From Arcuatula senhousia (Eukaryota > Mollusca > Bivalvia > Mytilida > Mytilidae): 64,000 nt of DNA. Both the position numbers and the translations under genes were made by a program. Within the stretch, counting starts at the first letter, position 1, and the number at the start of each line of letters is the position of its first letter. Below are positions 13,101-28,100 of the stretch, one piece after another. The notes under the pieces are model-generated. The model did no database searches, was not told where the DNA came from, and was given only the letters and a program-made list of their open reading frames with translations. The stretch is taken from the NCBI GenBank assembly GCA_963971305.1, contig OZ020308.1, positions 26,813,275-26,877,274 on the forward strand. Reading direction: 5' to 3'.

Positions 13101-16100
13101 GATGCTATACAGAATATAGGTTATAAAAAGAAAGATAGAAAAGTAAACAGAAAAAAATGGGCAATATGGAATGGTGAAAAATTAAAGACAAGACTCAACA
13201 AACTGAATGAAGTAAAGGTTGAAGAGACAAAGAAGGAAGAAGAAAGAAAAACACACAAAAACATATATTTATTAAATATTTATTACTTTTTATTAGCAAC
13301 AAATTATCAATACTACCAGGTAAACAAAAGATTGTGACAGAAAAGTTGTGAAATTCTAAAAAATGTAAAAAATGTAAAACTGAAAAAAAATAGCATGTCA
13401 TTTTATAAAAACAAGCAATAGAACAATTTGATTACCCCCCCCCCCCCAAAAAAAAATAATCTCCAAATAAAGCAAAAATAAAATGAAAGCAAATTCAAAT
13501 GAAAAATACATGACAAAGTATTTCAACGTGAAAAAACCAAAACTAATTTATGTAACCAATCACAATATGAAAGCATACTTAAAAAATAAAAAAGAGCTAC
13601 AAAACATGCATAAAAACTGAAAAAGGTAGAAAAAGAATACTTGAAGAACAAAAAAGGTACAAAAGCTTTCTTTAATGCAACAAAAGCAGTTATAAAAACA
13701 AAAGAAGCCTCAATAATACTGTAAAAAGCAACAAAGAGAATACTTAAAGAAACAAATCTACAAATGCATACTTAAGAAACCAAAAAGCTTACTTAAAGAA
13801 AAAAATAAAACAAAAAAATTACTTAAAAACAATAAAAGCAGCTGAAGTACGTTCAAAAGCTTCAATTGCACAAAAAAAGCAAACTTAAAAACACAAAAAG
13901 ACTACAGTAACTAAAACTTAAAAGTTAAGAACTAAACAACTACACACACAGCTTACTTGTTATAAAATACTTGAAAACAAAAGCATACATCAATGACTTA
14001 GACAAAAGTTACAAAAAACACACCCAAAGAACACAAAAGCTACAAAAAGCATACTAAGTGCATAGTAATAAAAACAAAAGCAACTTAAAGTATGCTTAAG
14101 TAACAAAAATAGCTAAAAAAGCATATTAACAACAAAAAAGATTGCTTATAAGAATACTTTAACTTCATAATGCCTACCTGAAAAAATACAGCTAAAAAGC
14201 ACACTTAGTGCAAAGAAGCAACAAATAGAATACTACAAAGTTCAAAATCAAAAAAAAAAGCCCTAAAAGGATGCATCAGAAACAAAAAAAGCTACAAAAT
14301 CCATACCTAAAATATAGGTAATCTATTAATTACGAAGCTCACTTCTTTGCACATTATTGTCACTAAGTGGGATTTATAGTGCTCAATCCATGCAAAAAGA
14401 AGTCACAGCCAGCATCTGAAGCATGCATCTTGTTAAACATCTCTAGATGCACATTACCATACCACTATAGAGGATATGGTTCTTGTCAGTAAACGGGTAA
14501 AATGGATCACAGCCAGCATCGGAAGCATGCATTGTTTACAGCATCACAAGAAGCACCTTCTTTGCCAATATCTTTGATATGACACTTGTCAGTAAGCTGG
14601 AATGGACTTTTTTAAGAGATGGTCTTGGGTTTTGGCCAGATTTCATGTTACACAGCATCAGCGTGCTGCCCATAAAGTGGGATTCGATTTCAGGTCTATC
14701 GCTCAACTACTTTCTGTGTATTAAAATGTTGCCATTTTTTAATTTGACAGATTTTCTTTTTATGCCCCTTCTACAAAAGTAGGGGAGCATATACTGTTCA
14801 GGTGTTTGTCCATCAGTCTGTCCCAAATGCTACTAGATGGTGAATTATGTCTTTTGGACATACTCTGTTGTTAATTGATTAAGGTATTACAGAAATATGT
14901 TCAAATAAAATCTTTGATACTAAATTGTTTTGTCTTTGAAAAATATTTTTATGTATGAAATGCACAAGGTGAATTCAGTTGTGAATTGCAAAAATATTGA
15001 TCAGTGATGAATGAATAAAAAATCATGAATTCAGTGCAGAAATACTTTAGAAGGCAGTGATTTTGTACGATTAGCCATGCGACTATTCCTACAAACTTTT
15101 TTCATCCAATCAAAATGCACTAATTGCATATCGTTTCAGTATTGTACAAACATTTTGTACGATTAGCCATGGGACTATTCCTACAAACTTTTTTCATCCA
15201 ATCAAAATGCACTAATTGCATATCGTTTCAGTATTGAACAAATTTTGTTTTTTTAATGAAAACTAATAATTTCAATTTTGGTATTATTTTGAATATATAC
15301 TTTTTGGGTACAATTTATATTAAGGTTGATTTTAAATTAAAAGGTATTTTTTCATATTTATCCATCTTATCAAATTTTAAAATATTAAATAGATTTTGTA
15401 CAATCTTATTCTAATCCGCTGTCTCCCAATACGAACCTTTTCAGCTTTTTGGGAAATGATTGGAAAAACAAGAAAGAAAGAAATAGAACAAATAGATGAA
15501 ATAAATATGTTTACCTAAATATATATCATATATGATAAATACTAAGGATTAAATTCTCAAAGGGGGAATTAAATAATTCTCTATGAAAGATAACCATTTA
15601 TCATATATGGAATATAATATGTCCCCTATTTTCAATTGTTCAAAAATTAAAATCTAAGAACATTTTTAGAATAGTACCCTTAATGCAGGTATTCAAGATA
15701 AAGCTGTTTTATAATGTTTCTGCTTAATGTAATAATACTAACGGTCCACGATAATAATTAACTGCAATCTAATTGGATCAAAAAAGTTTGTACTAGGAAC
15801 CACTGCCATTTTAGAACGTAAATCTACTATCTAGAGTTTACTAGTGTATTCAGTTGTTTCCTGCGGAAATGGTCTACTAGAGTTTACTAGTGTATTCAGT
15901 TGTTTCCTGCGGAAATATTTTAGAACGTAGGTCTACTAGAGTTAAATACTAGTGTATTCAGTTGTTTATTGAGGAAATATTTTAGAACCTAGGTCTGTTA
16001 GAGTTTACTAGTGTATTCAGTTGTTTACAGCGGAAATATTTTAGAACGTAGGTCGACTAGAGTTTACTAGTGTATTCAGGTGTTTACAGCTGAAATATTT

Positions 16101-19100
16101 TAGAACGTAGGTCTTTTAGAGTTTACTAGTGTATTCAGTTGTTTACTGCGGAAATATTTCAGAACGTAGGTCTACTAGAGTTTACTAGTGTCTTTCAGTT
16201 GTTTACGGCGGAAATATTTTAGAACGTAGGTCTTCTAGAGTTAAATACTAGTGTATTCAGTTGTTTACTGCGGAAATATTTTAGAATGTAGGTCTACTAG
16301 AGTTTACTAGTTATGGCCCGACCACGTAAGTGGATCGGACATATAGTTTTACCCTTGTCCGTCCGTAACACTTTGGTTAAGTTCTTGGTTAAGGTCCATA
16401 ACTCTGATACTAGATGTTGGGGGTCAATGATATTTCACCACCAAATGGGTATCGGGTAGGGCTACACCATCCACTAGAAATTAGGTCACTGTGACCTATA
16501 TTTTATGCATGAACCACTTTGGTTAAGTTCTTGGTTAAGGTCCATAACTTGGATACTAGATGTTGGGGGTCAAATTGATATTTCACTACTAGATGTGTCT
16601 TAGGTAAGGTGACACCACCCACTAGAAATTAGGTCACTGTGACCTATATTTTACGCATGAATGACTTTGGTTAGGTTCTTGGTTAAGGTTCATATCTCAG
16701 ATACTACATGTTGATGGTCAATGGTATTTCACCACTAGATGTGTCTTGGGTAACATGACACCACCCAATAAAAATTAGGTCACTGTGATCTATATTTTAC
16801 GCATGAATGACTTTGGTTAAGGTCCATATCTTAAATACTACATGTTAAGGGTCAATAATATTTCACTACTCGATGAGTCTTTGTAACATGGCACCACCCA
16901 CCAGAAATAAGGTCAAAGCAACCTATATTTTACACATGAACGCTTCTGATCAATTTCTTGGTAAAGGTCCATGGCCCAGGTAATACACATTGAGGGTCAA
17001 TGATATTTCAAGAACGGGAGGGCCATCCTGTGGCTCATAGACACATTTTCTAGTTTATTCAGTTGTTTACTGTGGTAATATTTTAGAACTTAGGGTTTAC
17101 TAGTGCATTCATTTGTTCACTGCAGAAATGTATTAGAACATAGGATTTACTAGTGTATTCTGTTTTTGCTGAAACCCTGCATATATATGGATAAAATTTT
17201 CTGACAAAGGGGGATAATTCAAAGGGCAAAGTCTTGAACAGGATCACCAGAATCAGAATTCCATACCAATATAATTATCAAGACATTAAAGAACAGACTG
17301 TGTATATATAAACTATAAGGGATAAGGAAATTACATTTTTTGTGTGTGTGATTTGTATGTCTGCATATGCGTTTTTTATGCCCCGCCAACTTTGTTGGGG
17401 GGCATATAGTTTTTCGGTCCGTTCGTCCGTCCGTCCGTCCGTCCGTCACACTTTAGTTTTCCGCACTTTTTTTCGACATCCTTGCATATATTCAAAAGAA
17501 TTTTGGTATGTGAGTCTACCATGATGAGTTACAGGTCAAGTTCGAGTTTCGTTCCGGTCCACTGATTTTGACCTAAATTACGGCCCTTGAACTTAGCAAA
17601 TTTTGTAAAAAAAAAGTTTTCCGCACTTTTTTTCCACATCCTTGCATATATTCAAAAGATTTTTGGTATGTGAGTCTACCATGATGAGTTACAGGTCAAG
17701 TTCGAGTTTCGTTCCGGTCCACTGATTTTGACCTAAATTACGGCCCTTGAACTTAGCAAATTTTGTAAAAAAAAGTTTTCCGCACTTTTTTTCGACATCC
17801 TTGCATATATTCAAAAGATTTTTGGTATGTGAGTCTACCATGATGAGTTACAGGTCAAGTTGGAGTTTCGTTCCGGTCCACTGATTTTGGCCTAAATTAC
17901 GGCCCTTGAACTTAGCAAATTTTGTAAAAAAAAGTTTTCCGCACTTTTTTTTCCACATCCTTGCATATATTCAAAAGATTTTTGGTATGTTAGTCTACCA
18001 TGATGAGTTACAGGTCAAGTTAGAGTTTCGTTCCGGTCCATTGATTTTGGCCTAAATTACGGCCCTTGAACTTGGCAAATTTTGTAAAAATAAGTTTTCC
18101 GTACTTTTTTTCCAAATCTTTCCATATATTCAAAAGATTTTTGGTATGTGAGTCTACCATGATGAGTTACAGGTCAAGTTTGAGTTACGTTCCGGTCCAC
18201 TGATTTTGGCCTAAATTACGGCCCTTGAACTTCGCAAATTTTGTAAAAATAAGTTTTCCGCACTAAATCATAGTAATCTGACAACATATTTTTGTAATGT
18301 GTCAAAATGTCATTTATTTTATTTGCCAGCGGGGCATCAGTGTCATCTTGACACATTTCCTTGTTTTCTACAAATAGCCATGAGAGAAAAAAGTTTTTTT
18401 TTCAAATTCAAATATTTCCAGTTTGTATTATTGATTCTTCCCCTTTAAGCCAGTATTTCAAATTTTAAAATATTATTTTAACACATTTATATTTCAGATA
18501 GGCTTTCCAAAAATTTGGTATAAAATTACGGTATAAATATTAATTTTACAGAGATATCCAAAAAAGTTTTTGTTAATTTGGTATCAAAAGACCACAATAT
18601 TATTTTTTTTATGAATTCCATAATGCCTTTGATGAAATATAAAGTTCACAAATGAATATTTCTAGATGAAATGAATTGAGGTTTTGAAATTTAAATTAGG
18701 CTGGAGTAAATGAACTGATTCCTAGATTGTCATCCAAATTTATTAAAAACGTGACACCAGTTGGCAAATTTAATTTTTATTTACCAATGTTGAAGGAAAT
18801 TGACCACAAATGAAAGTAATTTGCCATAAATCCAATTAATTTTTATTCATGGCTGGTAGCAGGAAAATTTGGAGCATCTAGGATATTCATTTATTGGCCT
18901 AAATATTTTTTTCTTAAATCTTCGCAATGGCTTTGTTGATATCAGTGCAGAAAATTAGAATATTGAATTTTTATCAGGAAGTGATTGTGGCAAATCCAGA
19001 TGTATTAGGAGGGCATTGGCTGAACAAAGAGAGGGGCAGACCTCATTGTGTTGTAGTAATTTTCTATACTGTGGTTTCATTATTACCGTATAGCTGGAAA

Positions 19101-22100
19101 TATTTGTGTGGTTCTTATTTTCACTTTATTAACGAGGTCCAAGGAATTGCTATGGTAAAATTTAAGATCACAAAATAAATTTTAGTCTAGATATATTTCA
19201 GTTATTCCTTGTTGAACATATTCTGAAACTCAAAAAAAATTTAGACCCCTGAAATTAAATGCCCCCCTTTTTGATACAAATCCGGAAATTTGCAACTCAC
19301 TAAAATTACCATGCTGTACAGTATTTATGGGGTATCAATTTTCACGGTTTTTGTGGTTGTCAGTCTACCTGGAAAATCCAAATCCAAAAAAGAGGTATTT
19401 TTACACTGATTACATTTAGCAACATGTGAACACCTCACAAGTAAAGATATAACAAATTTTTGGACAAACCACAAAATTGATTCCCACAAAAATAAATGAA
19501 TCTACTTATTTTCGACCAAAATTTTTTAAAAGGATGGCCTGGACCTCCTTCCCTGGCCTCCAATAAGTTTACCAATGATCATCAAAATTTGAAATAGGGT
19601 ACCAGAAAAGTGAGGTGGACAGAGGAACAGAAAGTAAATGGCTAGAGAAGGGAATTTTAGTGAGAGGTGAAAACCTGGAGCATCAGGAAAAGATATGGTC
19701 AGGGTTGGGGGTGAAGTCAATGTGAAGGAGAGCAATCGGTAGAGGGGCGGTCAGGTGGGCATATTGGGGTAGGGAAATAACCATTGAGAAATTTGCATCT
19801 AAGGAAGGGGCCATTAAGGGCTTATGATGGAGTAAAGCCAGGGGATTAGGGGTAGGGGATGAACGTCAAGAGAGAGGAGAGTGGACGTCAAGGGCTAGGA
19901 AAGTAGTAGCTATGGGACAGGGAAGTGGGAATCAAGAAGAAAGGAACCTTGGATGGGATAGTCCTGCCCACCCCTTTTCAAAGATTTGATATATTTTGTC
20001 AATTTTAGCCTTGTTACCTCCTCTCTTTCTGAAACTGCCACAGTGCTTGTGAAATTAATCAATATAGCATCATCAAAACCAAAGAGAAGGTTTTTTAATT
20101 AAAATTATTCCACGAAAATCACTCTGATTTAGAGTAGGGTTGAGCATGGTTAAATGTGGTAAAGGAATATCTAAAGTTGTGACTTTTTTCAAGAATTACT
20201 TAGGCATAATAAATTTAATGCAATTCCAAAAACACAAAAAAAAAAATCAAAGAAAATTAGTGTGAAAAATTTTGTAAGAAGTAACCAATTTTTTTTCTCT
20301 CAATAGCAAGTTTGGGAACATATAGGGGTGAAAAAGTTCTTATCTTTCTTGATAATGTCAAAACCTGATGACAAAAACAAGAAGGAATGAACAAAAATTA
20401 AAGGTCACTCATGGCAAACTTTAACAACACTATCTTCCAAATCTTCTCTCTTCAATATGGCTTCTTTTTGTTTTTTCCCCCTTTTTTTCTTAAAAATCAA
20501 AGGTCAGATGACCCTCTTGTCCAATGAACAGTTTGATCTCTGGGGTTAAGAGGTCATATCATTTAATCTTCTGGTCTAAATTCTCCCAAACTGACCCTTG
20601 TACAGAAAGTTTTAGGTTTTTGAGTGAGAACTTTTTATGGGAATGTACATAATGGTAAAAGTTATTGATTGTACATTTGTAAGATTTTATAATGTCCCCC
20701 ATTTTAATATGTCCTCCAGACTATTTAAAATGGTAAATACTGTCCATAGACATAATTTTGCTATAAAATAATGTCCTGGACACTTTAAACCTATAAAGTT
20801 ATGTCCATAACTATGAAAAATTGTCCATCATATTAAATGCAGGAATAAACAAACAATTTCTCTATTTATACCCGATTACTTACTCAACAATATAACAATT
20901 CATTATTTTATGATAATATTATAACATATTAATTGGGGAACCTTTTTTAATCTTAAATCTGAATCTATGAAATAATGTCCATATGTATGAAAAATTGTCC
21001 ATCATAATTCATAAAAGTCATTTGAATGAGATATTTTTCCAAATATGAGTGTTAAATTTAATACATTTAATCAAAGAAGACAACTAAATAACAATCTAAT
21101 AAAAAACCGGGAGTGATGCGATATCGATTTTTAATTAAATTGACTAAATAACTGCACTCAAAAAGTAAACATTGACTTATAGTAATTAACCAGAGTAATT
21201 AACTTTTCTATAAATTGTCACCTAACAACTAAGTATTCAACTATGCTGTGGTTTCTAATTTTTTTCTGGCATATTTTTTATTTTGATAATATTAACAATA
21301 AAAATCTGTTCAAATGTATTGTACATGTATGGAGCAATATAATTTTGTCTTATTCTCTTATTTTATTGTAAAAAGAAATCATTTCAATCAGTATGAGAGT
21401 GAAAGAGAGAAAGTGTGAGTGAATGTTGTTTGCTATTATACATTGCATGTGTCAACAGGCCCATAATTGGCTGAATAAAAATACTTAATAATTTATAACG
21501 GAATTAAGTTAATAATAGTTTTTAAAAAGAATACTCTAAAATTACATTATGGCAGGGATTAAATTAAATGTTGTTTTGGACATCCCTGATTATTTCCACT
21601 AGAGCTGTCATTTGTAAAAGGACAATTCTAAATGGCATAAGAAGGTAAAAAATGTCCTACTAATGGACACTATTTAATAGCTGGGGACACTTGAAAATAG
21701 CAACTTTTCTGGAAAATATTGTCCTCCCGGACACTTTATCCCAGGACACTTTTTGTCTCGCCTGCGAAGCAGAGCGGGACATAGGTGTTACTTTACCGGC
21801 GGCGGCGGCGGCGACGGCGACGGCGACGGCGGCGGCGGCGACGGCGGCGTTAACTTTTTGAAAAAGTTTTATGAGCACCTCCATATCTCAAGAACTATTG
21901 GTCCTGGGTTGATGAAACTTGGTATGCATATGCCCCAGTAGTAGCTTAGCACAGTTGCATCCCCATCTTTTGACCTTGACCTTGATTTTCCGGTTGAGTG
22001 ACTTTGACAATTTTCAATACATATAATAGCAATGAAAAAGTTTTGCGAGCACCTCCATATCTCAAGAACTATAGGTCCTGGGTTGATGAAACTTGGTATG

Positions 22101-25100
22101 CATATGCCCCAGTAGTAGCTTAGCACAGTTGCATCCCCATCTTTTGACCTTGACCTTGATTTTCCGGTTGAGTGACTTTGACAATTTTCAATACATATAA
22201 TAGCAATGAAAAAGTTTTGCGAGCACCTCCATATCTCAAGAACTATTGGTCCTGGGTTGATGAAACTTGGTATGCATATGCCCCAGTAGTAGCTTAGCAC
22301 AGTTGCATCCCCATCTTTTGACCTTGACCTTGATTTTCCGGTTGAGTGACTTTGACAATTTTCAATACATATAATAGCAATGAAAAAGTTTTGCGAGCAC
22401 CTCCATATCTCAAGAACTATAGGTCCTAGGTTGATGAAACTTGGTATGCATATGCCTCAGTAGTAGCTTAGCACAGTTGCATCCCCATCTTTTGACCTTG
22501 ACCTTGATTTTTCGGTTGAGTGACTTTGACAATTTTCAATACATATAATAGCAATGGAAAAGTTTTGCGAGCACCTCCATATCTCAAACACTATAGGTCC
22601 TAGGTTGATGAAACTTGGTATGCATATTCCCCAGTAGTACATGTAGCTTAGCACAGTTGCATCCCCATCTTTTGACCTTGACCTTGATTTTCCGGTTGAG
22701 TGACTTTGATTATTTTTATTGCATATATTTGCAATGTTTAAGTTCTATAAACATCTTTTGATCTCAGAAACTGAAAATCCATGTAAATTCAAAATATAGT
22801 GGAAGTAAGAAAGAATAATTGTTTCTGATGGTGCCGGCAGGCGAGACATACTTTAGTGTTAACTCTTGTTTGCCTTACACATTACCTTAGGCCAATAGAA
22901 TAAGATAATTTGTTTAACAGTTCAATAGATCATTGGAGAGATCAGTTATTTGAAAGAAGGCTAAGCAAAAATAAGATGTGTTGAATCTTTTATAATCAAA
23001 GGAAAAGTACTGCAATAAGTAGAATTTTACATTTGAAAAGTCCAAATTTATTATTTGCCCCCCCCCCCCAAAAAAAAACCAACAGCAATTGGAAATGAAG
23101 CACTGTTTTATTAAAAAAAATCAGAAAGAGACTTAAAATATGAAAATATTCATGCTGCAAGTATTAAGTTTTGTTTTTTTTAAAGATCAGATATATAAAT
23201 AAATTCTTAAAATGACAATATTATTCTGACATGTCTGATTATGTTGTTGTTTATATCTCATTTGCTGGGTTATGAGGGGATATTGTAGTATCGTGATTGA
23301 TCTAATTGTCTTCAAAAGAATCCAATTAATAGAATAATGTAAAAATGATGAATAGCAAATTTGAATTTGTTATGTAACAGAAGGGTTGGATGTGTCACAC
23401 AGGTGTGCTACATCATCCCCTTGTGTCTGATGAACTGTCGTGTACAGCTCGTCACTGGGATTGAGCTTAAGCAGTAGGCAATACTCCATAGATGTTCAGT
23501 TGCTTAATTATCAAAATAAAAAAAAAACTATTACAAATTATTAATTAAAAAAAAAGGTAAAAAACATATAAAAACAAGAATATGTCCAAAAGACATAATG
23601 CCCCATCTCGCAACATTTATTTCTTTATTCCGCAATCACTAAAGCATCACTATGTGCACCTACCACACCAATATGGTTGCTATGGCACTTGTCAGTAAGA
23701 AGGAATGGACTTTAACCATTCTTCTATCAGTAGTCATTCATGCCGAAAATATAGGTCACAGCCAGCTTCTGAAGCGGAAAATATAGCACACCTCAAGCAT
23801 CAGAAGTATGCATTGTGCTTAGCATCACTAGGTGCACATACCATACCAATATGGTTGATGTGGCATTTGTCAGTAAGTGGGAATTTGGAAATATGGGGAT
23901 TTGGGACGGATGGACGAACGGACCTGAACACTATATGCCCCTCTACTTTCGTATATGGGGCATAAAAAAGAATTATCTCCCAATAGTTAGCAATTGATAC
24001 AAGACAAAACATAACTTTTGTGACAACTTTGACAGTGTGATCCAGTAGCGAACATGTGTACTTTATACCAGTGTACTTTAGTTTGAAAAAAGTGGAAGCT
24101 TATTTAAACCCTACACATAAAAAGCTAGGTGATACAAAAATGTATATAGGAATCACCCTGTATGTCCACATATCTTGGAAGTGAAACTCCTCCTTAACTG
24201 CATAATTGATTGCAACATGCATGCAGGTTATATATTATGAAGATGGGCATGAAGGAATATCACTGCTATCGGATAATATTCAAGGGAGATAATTGGACTT
24301 AAGTTTTTTTTTTTCTAGTATGAAGGGAGGTTTCTTTGCGTGAACTTTCTCACGGTATTAACTTCAAACTGTTTTTAATATCCACTTACCAGCTCTATCC
24401 TAGTATTCTAAGTTTTGAAATCAATTCTTTTGAATTTTTTTAATTATATTTTATTGTATCTTTCAGAGAGCTGGTAGAATGTGATATAGATCTGTCAGGA
24501 AGGAAGGCCATTTTATCCAGTATGACTTCAGAGGCTAACTCACTAAGAGAGCTAATATCCAAATCATTGAAAGAAAAAGAGATATTGTGTGCCAAGTTTC
24601 AGAGAATTCAGAATTTTAAACAGATTGCTGTAAGTGTTTGTACCCTTGCTCATTATTTTATGCCCAATTTTTAGAGAAGCTATATTTCAATTTTCTTGTG
24701 TGTATGTTTGTCTGCCTGTCTGTTTGTTTGTCTAACAAACTTCGTTAACCGATTTCTTTGTCAAGCTACCACTGAATTGATTGATTTCAAATTTGATTTT
24801 CAGCTTATGCTCAATGAGTTATTCCCTGCATCCTTTCCATGTCAGATGAACATCTACATCCTGTTTTTCAAGTCCACTTTTTAGCTCACCTGGACCGAAG
24901 GTAGGTCCATGTGAGCTATTGCCATGACTTGGCCTCTGTCGTCGTCCGTCGTCCTCGTTAACTTTCTTTGAAAATCTTCTCCAAAACTACAGAAGGGATT
25001 GCTGTGAAACTTTGCACACTTCATCTATGGGATGTCCTCTACCAAGATTGCACAAATGGTGACCACCGTACAAACAACATGGCTGCCGTTACTTAAAATA

Positions 25101-28100
25101 GACTAGGGGGGTCAGACTACTGTTTTTGGCTTGTAAATAAAAAAGTATAAGAGATAGATGAAATCTGATGCCACGCTAATGCTTCAGCATCAAAAGCTCT
25201 ACTAAAGTCTCCATTGAGTCGAAGTTGTCAGATGACCCCTTATAGGAGTTACGGCCCCTTAAAGGTGAAAAATAGCATTTTTTCATGTTTTTGGCCTATA
25301 GAATGAAAACTATGACAGATAGAGAAAAGCTGTTGCTTGCTTAAATGTTCAGCTCACTTAGCTCTACAAAAGTCTCCATAGGGTCTAAGTTGTCAGATGA
25401 ACCCTTATAGGGGTTACAGCCCCTAAAATAAAGTTTTTTCATATTTTTGGCCTATGGAATGAAAACTATAGCAGATAGAGAGAAGCTGTTGCTTGCTTAA
25501 ATGTTCAGCTCATTAAGCTCTACAAAAGTCTTCATAGGGTCAAAGTTGTCAGATGACTCCTTATAGGGGTTACGGCCCCTAAAATAACGTTTTTTCATGT
25601 TTTTGGCTTTGTGAATGAAAACTATAGCAGATAGTTTTGAACAGAGAATGATTACTGTTTGATAGGCCCTATAACCACGGATGATAATTATGTCTCCCAA
25701 ACGAAGTTTGGAGACATTATGTTTTTGCTCAGTTCTTATTATTCTTATTATTATTATTATTTTTCTTCTTTCCGGGCGCGATTTTTCGAACACTTGTGTG
25801 CACTGTTTCTCAGAAACCGTTGGACGGAATCGTTTGATATCATATGACTTGAAAGGCCCATATTCGTAGATGCGCCTCCTGAAAAAAAAATTTCAATATG
25901 TTGAAGGGAACATGGGTTTTGGGGGTCTCAAAAGGGGGTGGGGTTGCAAAATTTTACTGTAGAAGTCTATGGGAAAAGTGATATAACTTAATATGCGATC
26001 TTAACTTTGAAATACTCACTTAACTTGGATATCTAAGTAAACGTAGTGGCAAGGTATTATGGTAAACCCTCCGTTTCGTTGTCTTAAGTGGGGGGGGGGG
26101 GGGGGTCATGCCCCACCCCTTCAAATAACAAAACACTTAATATTTTGAAAACCATTGAGAGCCCCACCCTATAACCATATATATTATTACTCCTTATGAT
26201 AAAACAAACCATTTGGGTCCACAAGGGGGGGTCTGAGGGGGGTCATGCCCCACCCCCTCAAATGATATAATACTAAATATTCTGAAAACCATTGAGATCC
26301 CCACCCTATAACCATATATTTTATTACACCTTATGATAAGACCAATCATATGGTATCGTAGGGGGGGGGGTCATGCCCCACCCCTTCAAATAACAAAACA
26401 CTTAATATTTTGAAAACCATTGAGAGCCCCACTCTATAACCATATATATAATTACTCCTTATGATAAAACAAACCATTTGGGTCCACAAGGGGGGGGGGT
26501 CTGAGGGGGGTCATGCCCCACCCCCTCAAATGATATTATACTTAATATTCTGAAAACCATTGAGATCCCCACCCTATAACCATATATATTATTACTCCTT
26601 ATGATAAGACCAATCATATGGTATCGTAGGGGGGGGGGGGTCATGCCCCACCCCTTCAAATAACAAAACACTTAATATTTTGAAAACCATTGAGAGCCCC
26701 ACCCTATAACCATATATATAATTACTCCTTATGATAAAACAAACCATTTGGGTCCACAAGGGGGGGTCTGAGGGGGGTCATGCCCCACCCCCTCAAATGA
26801 TATTATACTTAATATTCTGAAAACCATTGAGATCCCCACCCTATAACCATATATATTATTACTCCTTATGATAAGACCAATCATATGGTATTGTAGGGGG
26901 GTCTGAGGGGGGGTCATGCCCCACCCTCTCAAATGATAAAATACTAAATATTCTGAAAACCATTGAGATCCCCACCCTATAACCATATATATTATTAATC
27001 CTTATGATAAGACCAATCATATGGTATTGTAGGGGGTGTGAGGGGGGTCATGCCCCACCCCCTCAAATGATAAAATACTAAATATTCTGAAAACCATTGA
27101 GATCCCCACCCTATAACCATATATATTTTTAGTCCTTATGATAAGACCAATCATATGGTATCGTAGGGGGGTGTGAGGGGGGTCATGCGCCACCCCATCA
27201 AATGATAAAATACTAAATATTCTGAAAACTATTGAGATCCCCACCCTATAACCATATATATTATTGCTCCTCATGATAAGACAAACTGTTTAATACCAAA
27301 GGCGGGTTTGAGGGGGGTCATGCCCCACCCCCTCAAATATTAAAATACTTAATATTCTGAAAACCATTGAGATCCCCACCCTATAACCATATATATTTTT
27401 AGTCCTTATGATAAGACCAATCATATGGTATTGTAGGGGGGTGTGAGGGGGGTCATGCCCCACCCCCTCAAATGATAAAATATTAAATATTCTGAAAACT
27501 ATTGAGATCCCCACCCTATAACCATATATATTATTGCTCCTCATGATAAGACAAACCATTTGTTCCAAAGGCGGGTTTGAGGGGGGTCATGCCCCACCCC
27601 CTCAAATATTAAAATACTAAATATTCTGAAAACCATTGAGATCCCCACCCTTTAACCATATATATTATTATTCCTTATGATAAGGCAAATCATTTGGTAC
27701 CATAGGGGGCTCTGAGGGGGTCATTCCCCACCCCCTCAAATGATAAAATACTAATTTTTATGAAAACCATTGAAATCCCCACCCTATAACTATATATTAT
27801 AACTTCTCATAATAAGACAAATCATTTTATATGAGAGTTAAATACCTTGTGAAAATAGGGAAACCCCTGCCCAATTTTTTTCCATGAGGTTCTAAAAATG
27901 CATTTAAAGGCATTTCCAGGATTTTGCTTACCAGTGGTACTTTTGTAAAACTTGTCTTTTAGGGAAACCCCTGCCAATTTTTTTTGCATGAGGTTCTAAA
28001 AATGCATTTAAAGGCATTTCCAGGATTTTGCTTACCCCTGGGATTTCTGTAAAACTTGTATTATAGGGAACACCCTGCCCAAATTTTTCACTTGAGATGA

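Noticed and set aside
21869..22654. Repetitive minus-strand open frame of 143 codons
   Set aside because: Translation of the 174-bp tandem units of a family C element; broken in other copies.
23424..23450. CTGATGAACTGTCG as a further hammerhead core
   Set aside because: The GAA core and pairing stems are missing.
26459..27568. Several 70-92 codon minus-strand frames with GVGHDPPQTP repeats
   Set aside because: Translation of the 136-bp units of family K; frame changes wherever G-run length changes.
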